Source: Massilia sp. R2A-15
GTDB lineage: Bacteria > Pseudomonadota > Gammaproteobacteria > Burkholderiales > Burkholderiaceae_D
Assembly: GCF_030704305.1 (NCBI RefSeq)
Contig: NZ_CP131935.1
Location: forward strand, 3,410,001 to 3,474,000
DNA: 64,000 bases
Direction of reading: 5' to 3'
Shown here: piece after piece, positions 1 to 8,885 of the stretch
Layout: the number at the start of each line of letters is the position of its first letter
How positions within the stretch are numbered: position 1 is the first letter of the stretch
Position numbers and translations under genes: made by a program
Notes under the pieces: model-generated
Told to the model about the DNA's origin: nothing
The model's input: only the letters and a program-made list of their open reading frames with translations
The model's database searches: none

Positions 1-995
1 CTGTCGTGGTTACCCACCGACCACGAGGCCCAGCCGCCCTTCACGCGCGCCTCGAACTCCTCGACTTGGGTGCGGATGTGCTTCGCCGAGAACTGCGGCG
101 TGAGCAGGTTGAAGCTGTACGCCATGTGCAGCTTGTCGCCATCGGCGGTGTACTCCGCCATCACGCCGAGCGCGTCGTCGGCGCCCACTTCGCCGATCGC
201 CACCGCGCCAAATTCGTTCAGCAGCGAACGGATGCGCTGCAGGTAAGGCACGTTTTCGGGGCGCGTCTTGTCGTACACGTGCGACTGCATCCCGTATGGA
301 TTGACATCGGTGACGGTCGCGGTGTCGCGCGTGGTGGCGGCCGGATTGCTGCGCAGTTCCTGGTCGTGGAAGTGGAAGTTACAGGCGTCCATGCGCACGC
401 CGTCCACGCCGCGCTCGAGCCAGAAGCGCAGGTTGTCCAGGTGCGCCTGCTGCACTTCCGGGTTGTGGAAGTTCATGTCGGGCTGGCTGGCAAGGAAGTT
501 ATGCAGGTAGTACTGCTTGCGCCGGCTGTCCCACTGCCACGACGAGCCGCCGAACACTGACAGCCAGTTGTTCGGCGGGTTGCCGTCCGGGCGCGGATCG
601 GCCCACACGTACCAGTCGGCCTTCGGGTTGTCGCGGCTCTTGCGGCTCTCCTCGAACCATGGATGCGCCTCCGCCGTATGCGACAGCACCTGGTCGATCA
701 TGATCTTCAGGCCGACGCTGTGCGCCTTGGCGATCAGCTGGTCGAAGTCGGCCAGGGTGCCGAACAGCGGGTCGACGTCGCAGTAGTCCGACACGTCGTA
801 GCCGAAGTCCTTCATGGGCGACTTGAAGAACGGCGAGATCCACACGATGTCCACGCCCAGGCCCGCGATGTAGTCCAGCTTCGCGGTGATGCCAGGAAGG
901 TCACCGACGCCGTCGCCGTTCGTGTCGAGGAAACTGCGCGGATAAACCTGGTAGATGATGGCTTCGCGCCACCAAGGCGTGTCGGTGATGTTCAT
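1..995 (-). CDS. GH13 alpha-glucosidase, N-terminal part (cut by window edge)
   Basis: Reading leftward from ATG at 995, the frame stays open to the window start (331 codons) and begins MNITDTPWWREAIIYQVYPR, the usual opening of cytoplasmic GH13 alpha-glucosidases and oligo-1,6-glucosidases. Conserved regions are visible: region I MIDQVLSHT, region II GVDGVRMDA with nucleophile Asp203, region III AIGEVG with acid/base Glu269, and region IV NHD at the very edge of the window. There is no signal peptide, so it should act in the cytoplasm, releasing glucose from imported maltose or maltodextrins for the glucokinase encoded at 6144-7991. No strong Shine-Dalgarno sequence precedes the ATG. It is divergent from the POT transporter gene, and two HexR-like palindromes lie in the shared upstream region. 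The C-terminal half is missing, so subfamily and exact substrate stay open. Confidence 0.93.
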   Translation of the reverse strand, partial: MNITDTPWWREAIIYQVYPRSFLDTNGDGVGDLPGITAKLDYIAGLGVDIVWISPFFKSPMKDFGYDVSDYCDVDPLFGTLADFDQLIAKAHSVGLKIMIDQVLSHTAEAHPWFEESRKSRDNPKADWYVWADPRPDGNPPNNWLSVFGGSSWQWDSRRKQYYLHNFLASQPDMNFHNPEVQQAHLDNLRFWLERGVDGVRMDACNFHFHDQELRSNPAATTRDTATVTDVNPYGMQSHVYDKTRPENVPYLQRIRSLLNEFGAVAIGEVGADDALGVMAEYTADGDKLHMAYSFNLLTPQFSAKHIRTQVEEFEARVKGGWASWSVGNHD

Positions 996-1020
996 GGGTG
1001 TCCGGGGAAAGGTGTGGATT

Positions 1021-1035
1021 TGTACATAATATACA
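1021..1035. promoter_or_regulatory. HexR-like palindrome, site 1
   Basis: TGTACATAATATACA has the form TGTA-N7-TACA and matches 11 of 15 positions of the gammaproteobacterial HexR consensus TGTAATTAAATTACA. It lies 26 bp upstream of the alpha-glucosidase ATG, where an operator could overlap the promoter. Binding is inferred; the only candidate regulator in the window is the glucokinase-RpiR fusion at 6144-7991. Confidence 0.4.
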
Positions 1036-1142
1036 TCAGGATCGGGCTTTCCACAATTTGCCAACCGGTCGCTGAAAACCCATCAAATATGTGTAAATTC
1101 AAACAGTTACAGGATTTTTAGCGGCCTTTTCAGCCATCTTGT

Positions 1143-1157
1143 AGTAGTTAAACTACA
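1143..1157. promoter_or_regulatory. HexR-like palindrome, site 2
   Basis: AGTAGTTAAACTACA carries perfect 6-bp arms GTAGTT/AACTAC around a central A and matches 12 of 15 positions of the HexR consensus. It sits about 96 bp upstream of the POT transporter ATG (1254) in the same divergent region as site 1, so it could serve either gene. Confidence 0.45.
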
Positions 1158-1253
1158 TCGATTTCTTCACTAATTTCCGAGGCTGCATTTAGGAGTTGCC
1201 AGTATTGCAGCTTCATCTTAGTATCGCGTCTGGTCATTACGAGGGGATTACAT

Positions 1254-2852
1254 ATGTCGCACGCAGCCACGCTCGACGCATCGACAGAAACGCCAACCGC
1301 CGCGGGGCGCATGCCGCGCCAGATCCCATACATCATCGCCAACGAAGGCTGCGAGCGCTTCAGCTTTTACGGCATGCGCAACATCCTCACGCCGTTCCTG
1401 ATCAGCACCCTGCTGCTGTTCCTGCCGGAGGCCGACCGCGCCGGCGAGGCGAAGCACGTGTTCCACACTTTCGTCATCGGCGTGTACTTCTTCCCGCTGC
1501 TGGGCGGCTGGCTGGCCGACCGCTTCTTCGGCAAATACAATACCGTGTTCTGGCTCAGCCTCGTCTACTGCGCCGGCCACGCCTGCCTGGCCGCGTTCGA
1601 CGACAACCTGAAAGGCTTCTACTTCGGCCTGTTCCTGATTGCGCTGGGATCGGGCGGCATCAAGCCGCTGGTGTCTTCCTTCGTGGGCGACCAGTTCGAC
1701 CAGACCAACAAGCACAAGGCCAAGCTGGTATTCGACGCCTTCTACTGGATCATCAACTTCGGCTCCTTCTTCGCGTCGCTGCTGATGCCGATTTTCCTCA
1801 AGAGCTACGGCCCCTCGGTCGCCTTCGGCATTCCCGGCATCCTGATGTTCATCGCCACGATCGTCTTCTGGATGGGCAAGCGCAAGTATGTGCACGTGCC
1901 GCCGGCGCCGGCCGATCCGCATTCGTTCATGCGCGTCGCGCGCACCGCGCTGGTTACGCACAAGCCCGGCCAGGGCCGTCCAGGGCTGGTGGTCGCCGCC
2001 ATCGGCGCGATCGGCGCGATCGGTTCGCTGGCGATGTCGTGGCAATGGGGCTTCGTCATCAGCGCCTGCCTCGCGCTGGTGCTCCTGATCGCGTTCGGCG
2101 GCGTGGGCACCTCGATGCAGCTCGAACGGGCGCGCGGCATGCATCCGGACGAAGCGGTCGACGGCGTGCGCGCCGTGCTGCGCATCCTGATCGTGTTCGC
2201 GCTCGTCACGCCGTTCTGGTCCCTGTTCGACCAGAAGGCCTCGACCTGGATCGTGCAGGCCAACTCGATGACCCAGCCGACCTTCTCTTTCTTCGGCAAC
2301 GAGTTCAAGTTCGTGCCGGCGCAGATGCAGGCGCTGAACCCGCTGCTGGTGATGATCCTGATCCCTTTCAATAACCTGGTGCTGTTCCCGGCGATCCGCA
2401 AGATGGGCATCGAGCCGACCGCGCTGCGCCGCATGACCGCCGGCATCGGCTTCACCGCGCTGGCCTGGATCGTCATCGGCGCCATCCAGGTGCATATGGA
2501 CCACGGCAACGCGACCTCGATGGCATGGCAGATCCTGCCGTACGCGATCCTCACGCTGGGCGAGGTGCTGGTGTCGGCGACCGGCCTCGAATTCGCCTAC
2601 AGCCAGGCGCCGGCCTCGATGAAAGGCATCATCATGGCGTTCTGGAGCCTGGCAGTCACTGTCGGCAGCCTGTGGGTCCTGATCGTCAATTCCAGCGTCA
2701 AGAACGACGCGGTGCTCGGCTACATCAGGGACAGCGGCCTGGGCGTGATCGCCTTCCAGATGTATTTCTTCGCCGCGTTCGCGCTCACCGCAGCGGTGAT
2801 CTTCGGCTGGTACGCGAAACGCTATCCCCTGACCGACAACTACCGCGTTTGA
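1254..2852 (+). CDS. POT/PTR-family proton-dependent transporter (peptide type)
   Basis: This 532-residue polytopic membrane protein carries the signatures of proton-coupled oligopeptide transporters. Near the N-terminus is NEGCERFSFYGM, the ExxERFxYY proton-coupling motif on helix 1. It is followed by GGWLADRFFGKYN in the helix 2-3 loop and FYWIINFGS on helix 5. Length fits bacterial DtpT-like members. GAGGGG at 1241-1246 is a good ribosome binding site for the ATG. The family imports di- and tripeptides with protons across the inner membrane, though some members carry other small solutes. It diverges from the alpha-glucosidase gene and shares its HexR-like sites. Its substrate cannot be fixed from sequence, and a link to carbohydrate use rests on position only. 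Confidence 0.88.
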   Translation: MSHAATLDASTETPTAAGRMPRQIPYIIANEGCERFSFYGMRNILTPFLISTLLLFLPEADRAGEAKHVFHTFVIGVYFFPLLGGWLADRFFGKYNTVFWLSLVYCAGHACLAAFDDNLKGFYFGLFLIALGSGGIKPLVSSFVGDQFDQTNKHKAKLVFDAFYWIINFGSFFASLLMPIFLKSYGPSVAFGIPGILMFIATIVFWMGKRKYVHVPPAPADPHSFMRVARTALVTHKPGQGRPGLVVAAIGAIGAIGSLAMSWQWGFVISACLALVLLIAFGGVGTSMQLERARGMHPDEAVDGVRAVLRILIVFALVTPFWSLFDQKASTWIVQANSMTQPTFSFFGNEFKFVPAQMQALNPLLVMILIPFNNLVLFPAIRKMGIEPTALRRMTAGIGFTALAWIVIGAIQVHMDHGNATSMAWQILPYAILTLGEVLVSATGLEFAYSQAPASMKGIIMAFWSLAVTVGSLWVLIVNSSVKNDAVLGYIRDSGLGVIAFQMYFFAAFALTAAVIFGWYAKRYPLTDNYRV

Positions 2853-2873
2853 ACTCGCACCGTTGGCAGTATC

Positions 2874-2900
2874 GGGGTCTGGTCCCGCGGACCTGACCCC
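2874..2900. repeat. Palindromic intergenic repeat, type A
   Basis: Near-perfect inverted repeat with arms GGGGTCTGGTCC and GGACCTGACCCC around a short centre. It belongs to a family with copies at 8845, 38848, 38913, 52076 and 53328. A truncated arm (GGGGTCAGCGCCCC) follows at 2931. It lies between the POT gene and the pullulanase gene and could form a hairpin, but has no T-run to act as a terminator. Confidence 0.85.
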
Positions 2901-2964
2901 ATGTTAAATTGTTGGCGGCATATTCAAAACGGGGTCAGCGCCCCTGCCGCTTTAAGGAGATTCA

Positions 2965-5676
2965 ATGAGTGTTCCTACGCGCCGTGCTCGCGTCGTTATC
3001 GCGGGCTTCGGCGCGCTGTTGACCACTTTCGCTTGCGCCGCGGACGTTCCGCTTGCGGCATGCGACAGCGCCTCGCACCAGACCGTGCTGCATCCCTCCG
3101 CCGAGCACTTTGAAGCGCGCGCGGTGTGGCTCAACCGGCGCCTCGCCAAATGGCCAGGCGCCGATGCTGCCGGCGTGTTCAAGCTGTATCACTCACCCGT
3201 TGGCTCCATCGTCGCCAGGCCGGGCGCCGCCGTCGCCGGTGCTGCCGGCGCCTTGACGCTGGACGTCTCCACCCAGCCAGTGCCGGCCGCGGAGGCGCAA
3301 CGTTTCAAGTACGTCGGCGCCGGTCCCGTGCTGGCAGTGCGCGATGGCGACCTGGCCCGGTTGCCCGCTCTTCATCGCGAACAGCTGGTGCTCGCGCTGG
3401 AAGGCGCCGACGGCGCCGTTCGCGCCGCAACACGCATCCAGTCGGCCGGCGCGCTCGATGACCTGTATGCGCAGGCCGCCGCGGTGCCCGACCTCGGCGC
3501 CAGCCGTACGGCATTCAGGCTGTGGGCGCCCACGGCGCAGCACGCCGCCGTCTGCATCTATGACAGCGGCAATTCGAAAGCGTCGTCGGTCGCGCCGATG
3601 CAGGCCGACCCGGCAACCGGCGTCTGGAGCGCACCCGCCTCCGCCAGGCTCGCCGGCAAGTACTACACCTACCTCGTCGACGTGGCCGTGGACGGCGTCG
3701 GCCTGGTGCGCAACAAGGTAACCGATCCGTATTCCGTCAGCCTGACCACGGATTCCAAGAGAAGCTATATCGCCGACCTTGCGTCGCCGTCGCTCAAGCC
3801 CGCGGGATGGGACAGCACGCCAATCCCGTCGAAGGTGAAAGCCCTGACCGACATGGTGGTGTACGAACTGCACGTGCGCGACTTCTCGATCAACGATCCG
3901 ACCGTCAGTGCGCCGCACCGCGGCAAGTTCGCCGCATTCGGGGAGAACGGCTCGAACGGCATGAAACACCTGGCCGCGCTGAGCCGCGCCGGGCTGACGG
4001 ACATCCACCTGCTGCCGGTATACGACATCGGCAGCGTGCCCGAAAAAGGCTGCGCGATGCCGACGCCCGCCGGCGCACCGGACAGCGAGGCACAACAGGC
4101 GCTGGTGAAGAAGACCGCCGACACCGACTGCTTCAACTGGGGCTACGATCCGTTCCACTACAGCGCGCCGGAAGGCAGCTATGCCACCGATCCGTCCGAC
4201 GGCGCGCGCCGCATCGTCGAGATGCGCGAAATGGTGCGGAACCTGCACCGCATCGGTCTGCGCGTCGGCATGGACGTCGTGTACAACCACACCTTCCGCT
4301 CGGGACAGGACGAGAAATCGGTGCTGGACCGGATCGTGCCCGGCTACTACCACCGCTTGAACGCGGCCGGCGTGGTCGAACGCTCCACCTGCTGCGACAA
4401 CACCGCCACCGAAAACCTCATGATGGGCAAGCTCATGATCGATTCGGTCGCGCTGTGGGCGAAGCAGTACAAGATCGACTCGTTCCGCTTCGACCTGATA
4501 GGCCACCAGCCGCGCGCCGTCATGGAGCAGCTTCAGAAGAGCGTGGACGCCGCCGCGGGCCGTCACGTGCAGCTGATCGGCGAAGGCTGGAACTTCGGCG
4601 AAGTGGCCGACGGCGCGCGCTTCGTGCAGGCGTCGCAGCAGTCGCTTGGCGGCACCGGCATCGGCACCTTCAGCGACCGCGCGCGCGACGCTGTGCGCGG
4701 CGGCTCGGCCGGCGATACGGGCGAGCAGATGATCGCGCGCCAGGGCTACATCAACGGCCTGGTCTACGATCCGAACGCGCTCGCGGGCAACCGCCCGGCC
4801 GCCGACCTGCTGAAAGCGGCCGACATGGTGAGGGTCGGCCTGGCCGGCTCGCTGCGCAGCTACCGGATGACGACGCACGATGGTGCGACGCGCACGCTGC
4901 AGGATATCGATTACAACGGCCAGCCGGCTGGTTACGCCGCGCAGCCGGGCGAAGCGGTCAACTACGTCGAGAACCACGACAACCAGACGCTGTACGACAT
5001 GAATGTGTTCAAGCTTCCGCTGGCGACGACCAGCGCGGACCGCGCGCGCGTGCAGGTGCTCGGCGCCGCCATCAACGCCTTCAGCCAGGGCGTGGCCTAT
5101 TTCCACGCCGGCGTGGACACGCTGCGCTCGAAATCGCTGGACCGCAACAGCTTCAATTCGGGCGACTGGTTCAACCGGATCGACTGGAGCTACAGCGACA
5201 ACTACTTCGGCACCGGCGCGCCGCCGGCCGAAGACAACGGCAAGGACTACCCGCTGATCAAGCCGCTGCTGGCGAACGCTGCGATCAAGCCCTCGCCCTC
5301 CGACATCGCGTTCGCGCGCGACGCCTTCCGCGACCTGCTGGCGATCCGCGCGAGCACCACGCTGTTCCGGCTGCGCAGCGCCGACGACGTCGCCCAGCGC
5401 CTGCGCTTTTATAACACCGGGCCAGGCCAGGAAGCGACCGTGATCGCCGCGCACCTCGACGGCAAGGGCTATCCCGGAGCGGCATTTGGCGCGCTCTGTT
5501 ACTTCATTAACGTCGATAAGAAATCGCACACGGTTACAATCGATGCGGAGAAGGCGAAACGCTACCGGCTGCATCCCGCGCACCGCGCCGATGCGCGGGT
5601 GAAGCAGGCGGCGTACGACGGTGACACCGGCGCCTTCACGATTCCGGCGCGTACCGCCGTCGTCTTCGTGGAGTAA
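2965..5676 (+). CDS. pulA: Secreted pullulanase-type alpha-1,6-glucosidase (GH13)
   Basis: This 903-residue enzyme starts with a signal peptide ending near TTFACAAD. An N-terminal beta-domain region precedes a CBM48-like segment (AFRLWAPTAQHAAVCIYD, about residue 180) and the catalytic barrel. Pullulanase hallmarks are YELHVRDF, NWGYDPFHYSAPEGSYATDP, region I DVVYNHTF, region II DSFRFDLIGHQ (nucleophile Asp510), region III LIGEGWNFGE (acid/base Glu540) and region IV VENHDN (Asp672). It should cleave alpha-1,6 branch bonds in pullulan or limit dextrins outside the cytoplasm, feeding the maltodextrin importers. AAGGAGA at 2954-2960 supports the ATG at 2965. A DUF6328-like gene begins two bases after the stop codon. 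No lipobox was seen, so a periplasmic or secreted form is more likely than a lipoprotein. Confidence 0.95.
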   Translation: MSVPTRRARVVIAGFGALLTTFACAADVPLAACDSASHQTVLHPSAEHFEARAVWLNRRLAKWPGADAAGVFKLYHSPVGSIVARPGAAVAGAAGALTLDVSTQPVPAAEAQRFKYVGAGPVLAVRDGDLARLPALHREQLVLALEGADGAVRAATRIQSAGALDDLYAQAAAVPDLGASRTAFRLWAPTAQHAAVCIYDSGNSKASSVAPMQADPATGVWSAPASARLAGKYYTYLVDVAVDGVGLVRNKVTDPYSVSLTTDSKRSYIADLASPSLKPAGWDSTPIPSKVKALTDMVVYELHVRDFSINDPTVSAPHRGKFAAFGENGSNGMKHLAALSRAGLTDIHLLPVYDIGSVPEKGCAMPTPAGAPDSEAQQALVKKTADTDCFNWGYDPFHYSAPEGSYATDPSDGARRIVEMREMVRNLHRIGLRVGMDVVYNHTFRSGQDEKSVLDRIVPGYYHRLNAAGVVERSTCCDNTATENLMMGKLMIDSVALWAKQYKIDSFRFDLIGHQPRAVMEQLQKSVDAAAGRHVQLIGEGWNFGEVADGARFVQASQQSLGGTGIGTFSDRARDAVRGGSAGDTGEQMIARQGYINGLVYDPNALAGNRPAADLLKAADMVRVGLAGSLRSYRMTTHDGATRTLQDIDYNGQPAGYAAQPGEAVNYVENHDNQTLYDMNVFKLPLATTSADRARVQVLGAAINAFSQGVAYFHAGVDTLRSKSLDRNSFNSGDWFNRIDWSYSDNYFGTGAPPAEDNGKDYPLIKPLLANAAIKPSPSDIAFARDAFRDLLAIRASTTLFRLRSADDVAQRLRFYNTGPGQEATVIAAHLDGKGYPGAAFGALCYFINVDKKSHTVTIDAEKAKRYRLHPAHRADARVKQAAYDGDTGAFTIPARTAVVFVE

Positions 5677-5678
5677 GG

Positions 5679-6143
5679 ATGAATAACCCACCTCCAGAAC
5701 TGGAGCAGGAGCAGTCGCTGAAGGACGACATGCGCAACATGCTGGAAGAGGCGCGCATGATCCTGCCCGGCATCCAGGCGCTGATCGGTTTCCAGACCAT
5801 GGCGGTGTTCAACACACGTTTCGAAAAACTGCCGGTGGCGATCGAGGAAGCTTACTTGGTGGCGCTTGGCCTGCTGATCCTGTCAATGGGACTGCTGATG
5901 ACGCCCGCCGCCTATCACCGCCTGGCCGAGCGCGGCAAGGTGTCGCGCAGGATGATCAAGCTGTCGTCGAAGTTCATCACCACCGGCATGGTGCCGCTGA
6001 TGCTGGCGTTTGCCATCGACGCCTACGTGGTGACCATGGCCGCCATCGACAACAGTACGGTGGCGACGATCGGCGCGATCTGCACCGTGATCATCCTCGG
6101 CGGCCTGTGGTTCCTGTTCCCGCTGACGCGCAAGCGGCGCTGA
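5679..6143 (+). CDS. DUF6328-like small membrane protein
   Basis: This 154-residue protein has a charged N-terminus (MNNPPPELEQEQSLKDDMRN), then EEARMILPGIQALIGFQTMAVFN and the conserved stretch LLMTPAAYHRLAERG. Four hydrophobic segments follow one another (about residues 28-45, 60-80, 98-120 and 125-148). The pattern matches the DUF6328 family of bacterial membrane proteins, whose role is unknown. It starts two bases after the pullulanase stop codon and is probably co-transcribed, though nothing in it suggests a sugar-related job. Its stop codon abuts that of the convergent glucokinase-RpiR gene with no spacer and no visible terminator. Confidence 0.8.
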   Translation: MNNPPPELEQEQSLKDDMRNMLEEARMILPGIQALIGFQTMAVFNTRFEKLPVAIEEAYLVALGLLILSMGLLMTPAAYHRLAERGKVSRRMIKLSSKFITTGMVPLMLAFAIDAYVVTMAAIDNSTVATIGAICTVIILGGLWFLFPLTRKRR

Positions 6144-7991
6144 TTACAGGTCCAGGTGCGAGATCAGCAGGCGGCGCTTGTCCGGCTCGCCCTCCTCCGC
6201 CGCGCCCAGCGAAATCCCGACCGACATGATATCGATCAGCAGCAGCTGCAGGATGCGCGAGATCATCGACAGGAAGGTCGTGCTGTCCTCGCTGTGATCG
6301 ACCGCCAGGCAGATGCTGGCCTTCTTCGCCAGCGCCGACTTGCTGCCGGTGATGGCGATGACGTCGGCGCCAGCCGTGCGCGCCGCTTCCACCGCCGCGA
6401 GCAGTTCCGGCTGTTCGCCCGCGGTTGAAATCGCGATCACCACGTCGCCGGGCTTGAGCAGCTCGGCGGCCAACGTGAACAGGTGCGAGTCGCCATACGA
6501 GGCGGTGGGAATGCGGAAGCGGAAAAACTTGTGCTGGCCGTCGAGCGCCACCACGCGCGAATTGCCCATCGCGTAGAACTCCACCCGGTTCGCCTTGCGC
6601 AGCAGCTGGATCGCGCGGTCGATCGACACCACGTCGAGCTGGTCGCGGAATTTCAGGATCGCGGAGACCGTGTTGTCGATCACCTTGGCCGACAGGTCGT
6701 GGGTGCTGTCGGACACCCGCACCTGGCTGTGGCGCACCGGGATCGTGCCGGTCAGGCTGCTGGCGAACTTCAGCTTGAAGTCGGCCAGGCCGAGGAAGCC
6801 GAGCGAGCGGCAGAAGCGGATCACGGTCGGCTGGCTGACGTCGGCCAGGCGCGCGATCTCCGCGATCGGTTCGCCCAGCACCTTGCGCGGATGCTCGAGC
6901 ACCAGCGTGGCGACGCGCTGCTCGGCCGGCGACAGTTCGTGTTGCAGGTGCTGCACGCGCTCCATCAGCGTGTTGGCGCCGCTGCGGCCGCGCAGGTGTT
7001 CGGACAGGATCGTCGCGACGCCGTAGAACGCCGGGTTCGGCGTCATGATCACATAGGTCGGGATCTGCGCCAGGTAGTCCGTGAAGCGGCCCTTCGCTTC
7101 GAAGCGCGCGCGGAACGGCGACGTGGCGAACCACTCGGCCATGCGCGGCACGATGCCGCCTCCGATGAAGATGCCGCCGAACGCGCCCAGGGTCACCGCG
7201 AGGTTGGCCGCGGCGCCGCCCAGCATGCCGCTGAAGCATTCGAGCGTCTCGATGCACAGCGGATCGTGCTGCTCCAGCGCGCCGGAGATGATGTCGGGAG
7301 AGGTGCGCGGCGCGGCCTTCACGCCGTTGCGATGCGCCAGCGCGCGGTAGATGATTTCCATGCCGGGACCGGAGATCAGGCGCTCGTTCGACACGTGCGG
7401 CCACTCCTTCCAGGCGAATTGCAGGATCGCGAATTCGCGCTCGTCGGCCGGCGCGAAGTTCATGTGGCCGCCCTCGCTGCCGAGGGTGACGAAACCGTCG
7501 ATGGTCGGGATCACGCCCGATACGCCAAGGCCGGTGCCCGGTCCCAGCACGCCGACCACCGCGTTCGCCGCCGGCGCGCCGCCGCCCACCTGCATCAGGT
7601 CCTGGCCGGACAGGCCGGGCAGCGACATGGCCAGCGCCGTGAAGTCGTTCACGATCAGCAGCGTGGACAGGCCCAGTTCGCGGCGCACCTCGTCGGTCGA
7701 GAACTGCCAGTCGCGATTGGTCATGCGGATCATGTCGCCGCTGATCGGATTGGCCAGCGCGAAGGCGCCGTGATTGATGCGGATGCCCTCGTGGTCGGCC
7801 AAGTAGGAGTGCAGCAGCGGCACGATGCCGGGGTAGTCGTCGCACTTGAGCACGCGCACCGCGCGGAGTACGCCGGGCGCCGTTTCGAGCGCGAAGCGCG
7901 CGTGCGTGGCGCCGATGTCGGCCAGCAGGCGCGGGCCGTCGGCGTACGCGCTGCGGCTGAATTTTTGTTCTGAGTCGAGGTCTTTGGTCAT
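6144..7991 (-). CDS. glk: Bifunctional glucokinase / RpiR-HexR family regulator fusion
   Basis: The 615-residue product begins MTKDLDSEQKFS. An upstream extension of the frame to 8162 is possible but lacks family similarity, so ATG 7991 is preferred. Residues about 20-335 form a bacterial glucokinase (LLADIGATHARFALE phosphate-binding start, VNDFTALAMSLPGL with the catalytic Asp, GPGTGLGVSGVIP). Residues about 340-415 are an RpiR helix-turn-helix (IAEIARLADVSQPTVIRFCRSLGF). Residues about 450-595 are a SIS sugar-phosphate-sensing domain (VEFYAMGNS, GDVVIAISTAGEQPE). Such fusions are known in Burkholderiales. The enzyme phosphorylates glucose from maltodextrin hydrolysis, and the SIS domain probably senses a glycolytic or Entner-Doudoroff sugar phosphate. 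It is the natural candidate to bind the HexR-like sites in this window. Confidence 0.95.
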   Translation of the reverse strand: MTKDLDSEQKFSRSAYADGPRLLADIGATHARFALETAPGVLRAVRVLKCDDYPGIVPLLHSYLADHEGIRINHGAFALANPISGDMIRMTNRDWQFSTDEVRRELGLSTLLIVNDFTALAMSLPGLSGQDLMQVGGGAPAANAVVGVLGPGTGLGVSGVIPTIDGFVTLGSEGGHMNFAPADEREFAILQFAWKEWPHVSNERLISGPGMEIIYRALAHRNGVKAAPRTSPDIISGALEQHDPLCIETLECFSGMLGGAAANLAVTLGAFGGIFIGGGIVPRMAEWFATSPFRARFEAKGRFTDYLAQIPTYVIMTPNPAFYGVATILSEHLRGRSGANTLMERVQHLQHELSPAEQRVATLVLEHPRKVLGEPIAEIARLADVSQPTVIRFCRSLGFLGLADFKLKFASSLTGTIPVRHSQVRVSDSTHDLSAKVIDNTVSAILKFRDQLDVVSIDRAIQLLRKANRVEFYAMGNSRVVALDGQHKFFRFRIPTASYGDSHLFTLAAELLKPGDVVIAISTAGEQPELLAAVEAARTAGADVIAITGSKSALAKKASICLAVDHSEDSTTFLSMISRILQLLLIDIMSVGISLGAAEEGEPDKRRLLISHLDL

Positions 7992-8067
7992 CAAGTGGCG
8001 CTTTCGTCGGGTCGCGGCTAGCATACCGCATTGCCTGAAATACATCAAAGACCTTGGCGGATCCGCG

Positions 8068-8108
8068 TGTAACTCATAGGTTGCATTTAGATACCGATGT
8101 GTTACATT
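8068..8108. promoter_or_regulatory. Possible promoter with TGTAAC/GTTACA inverted arms
   Basis: Between the divergent glucokinase-RpiR gene and the 8143 gene, TTGCAT (8081-8086), a 16-bp spacer and TACATT (8103-8108) resemble a sigma-70 promoter reading right. Arms TGTAAC (8068-8073) and GTTACA (8101-8106) bracket it. The arms recall HexR half-sites, but the spacing is not that of the 15-bp palindromes elsewhere, so autoregulation here is only a guess. Confidence 0.3.
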
Positions 8109-8142
8109 GCATTCCTCGACATTGATCCTGAAAGGTTGGCGC

Positions 8143-8598
8143 ATGCTTCCCGAAGAACTCAACGAAATCGACCGCCTTGCCCATTACTACCGCAGCGCAT
8201 TGTGGACCGCCCTGTCCGTCGTGGTCTGTATGGGAGCGTTCGCGATCGCCCTGCTCGGCTTTCCCGATACGCAGGCCGGCGGGCTTGCCCGCACCATCTG
8301 GCCGATGCTCACCATCGTCTGCGTGATCGCGGTCGGCGGGCTGCAGGCCGCGAAGAAGAAGGCCGATATCGATCCGATGGGCAATGCGGTCGAATCGATG
8401 CTTGGCGACGAGTTGTACAAGGCGAGCCTGAACCGGGCCTATCGCAATGGATTTTTCGGCGTGCTGATTGCGCAATTCCTGCTGATTGCGGCGTCGGTCT
8501 GGATCGGCTTCGCGCAACCGGTGGCGACAACCGCGTGCGCGACGCTGGTCGCTGGCGTGGCGGTGACGCTTCTCAGCCTGCTGTTCTACGATCGCTGA
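8143..8598 (+). CDS. Small inner-membrane protein of unknown function
   Basis: The preferred start is ATG 8143 (MLPEELNEIDRLAHYYRS), preceded by AAAGG at 8131-8135; an in-frame ATG at 8107 would add 12 residues. The 151-residue protein has four hydrophobic segments arranged as two hairpins: about residues 18-40 and 48-66, a charged loop (AAKKKADIDPMGNAVESML), then about 103-122 and 127-147. No enzyme motif is visible. The XRE regulator gene begins 7 bp downstream, so the two are likely one transcript, a common pairing of a small membrane protein with a short XRE protein. Function is not recognised. Confidence 0.75.
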   Translation: MLPEELNEIDRLAHYYRSALWTALSVVVCMGAFAIALLGFPDTQAGGLARTIWPMLTIVCVIAVGGLQAAKKKADIDPMGNAVESMLGDELYKASLNRAYRNGFFGVLIAQFLLIAASVWIGFAQPVATTACATLVAGVAVTLLSLLFYDR

Positions 8599-8605
8599 GG
8601 CCTCG

Positions 8606-8836
8606 ATGGATGAAACGCTGTTTACCACGATGAAGCTGCAGCGCGCCAGGCGCAACCTGACGCAGGCGCAGCTGGCCGACCTCTCCGGCATCACGCGCAA
8701 ATCGATCAACGCGATCGAGTCGGGACGCATGGTGCCGTCGATCCTGCTCGCGCTGAAGCTGGCGCGCACGCTCGGGGTGACGGTCGAGGAGCTGTTCAGC
8801 CTCACGCCGTCCGAAGTGGATGACTTCGACTGCTGA
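8606..8836 (+). CDS. Short XRE-family DNA-binding regulator
   Basis: This 76-residue protein is almost entirely one Cro/C1-type helix-turn-helix: LQRARRNLTQAQLADLSGITRKSINAIESGRMVPSILLALKLARTLGVTVEELF. It matches the small stand-alone XRE regulators (YozG-like) that usually control the membrane protein encoded beside them. The gene starts 7 bp after the 8598 stop and is followed directly by a type A palindromic repeat. There is no effector domain, so the target and signal cannot be inferred beyond likely regulation of its own operon. Confidence 0.88.
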   Translation: MDETLFTTMKLQRARRNLTQAQLADLSGITRKSINAIESGRMVPSILLALKLARTLGVTVEELFSLTPSEVDDFDC

Positions 8837-8844
8837 CAGCGACT

Positions 8845-8871
8845 GGGGTCTGGTCCTGCGGAGCTGACCCC
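8845..8871. repeat. Palindromic intergenic repeat, type A
   Basis: Copy of the 27-bp family with arms GGGGTCTGGTCC and GGAGCTGACCCC. It lies between the convergent XRE gene and the MalS-like amylase gene, 8 bp past the XRE stop codon. Confidence 0.8.
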
Positions 8872-8885
8872 ATTTTGAGTTTGAC

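Noticed and set aside
1091..1116. TGTAAATTCAAACAGTTACA-like pairing as another HexR site
   Set aside because: Arms are 20 bp apart end to end rather than 15, so it does not fit the spacing of the other sites.
3193..5691. 832-codon minus-strand frame opposite the pullulanase
   Set aside because: No recognisable domains; the plus strand holds all GH13 motifs and a good ribosome site.
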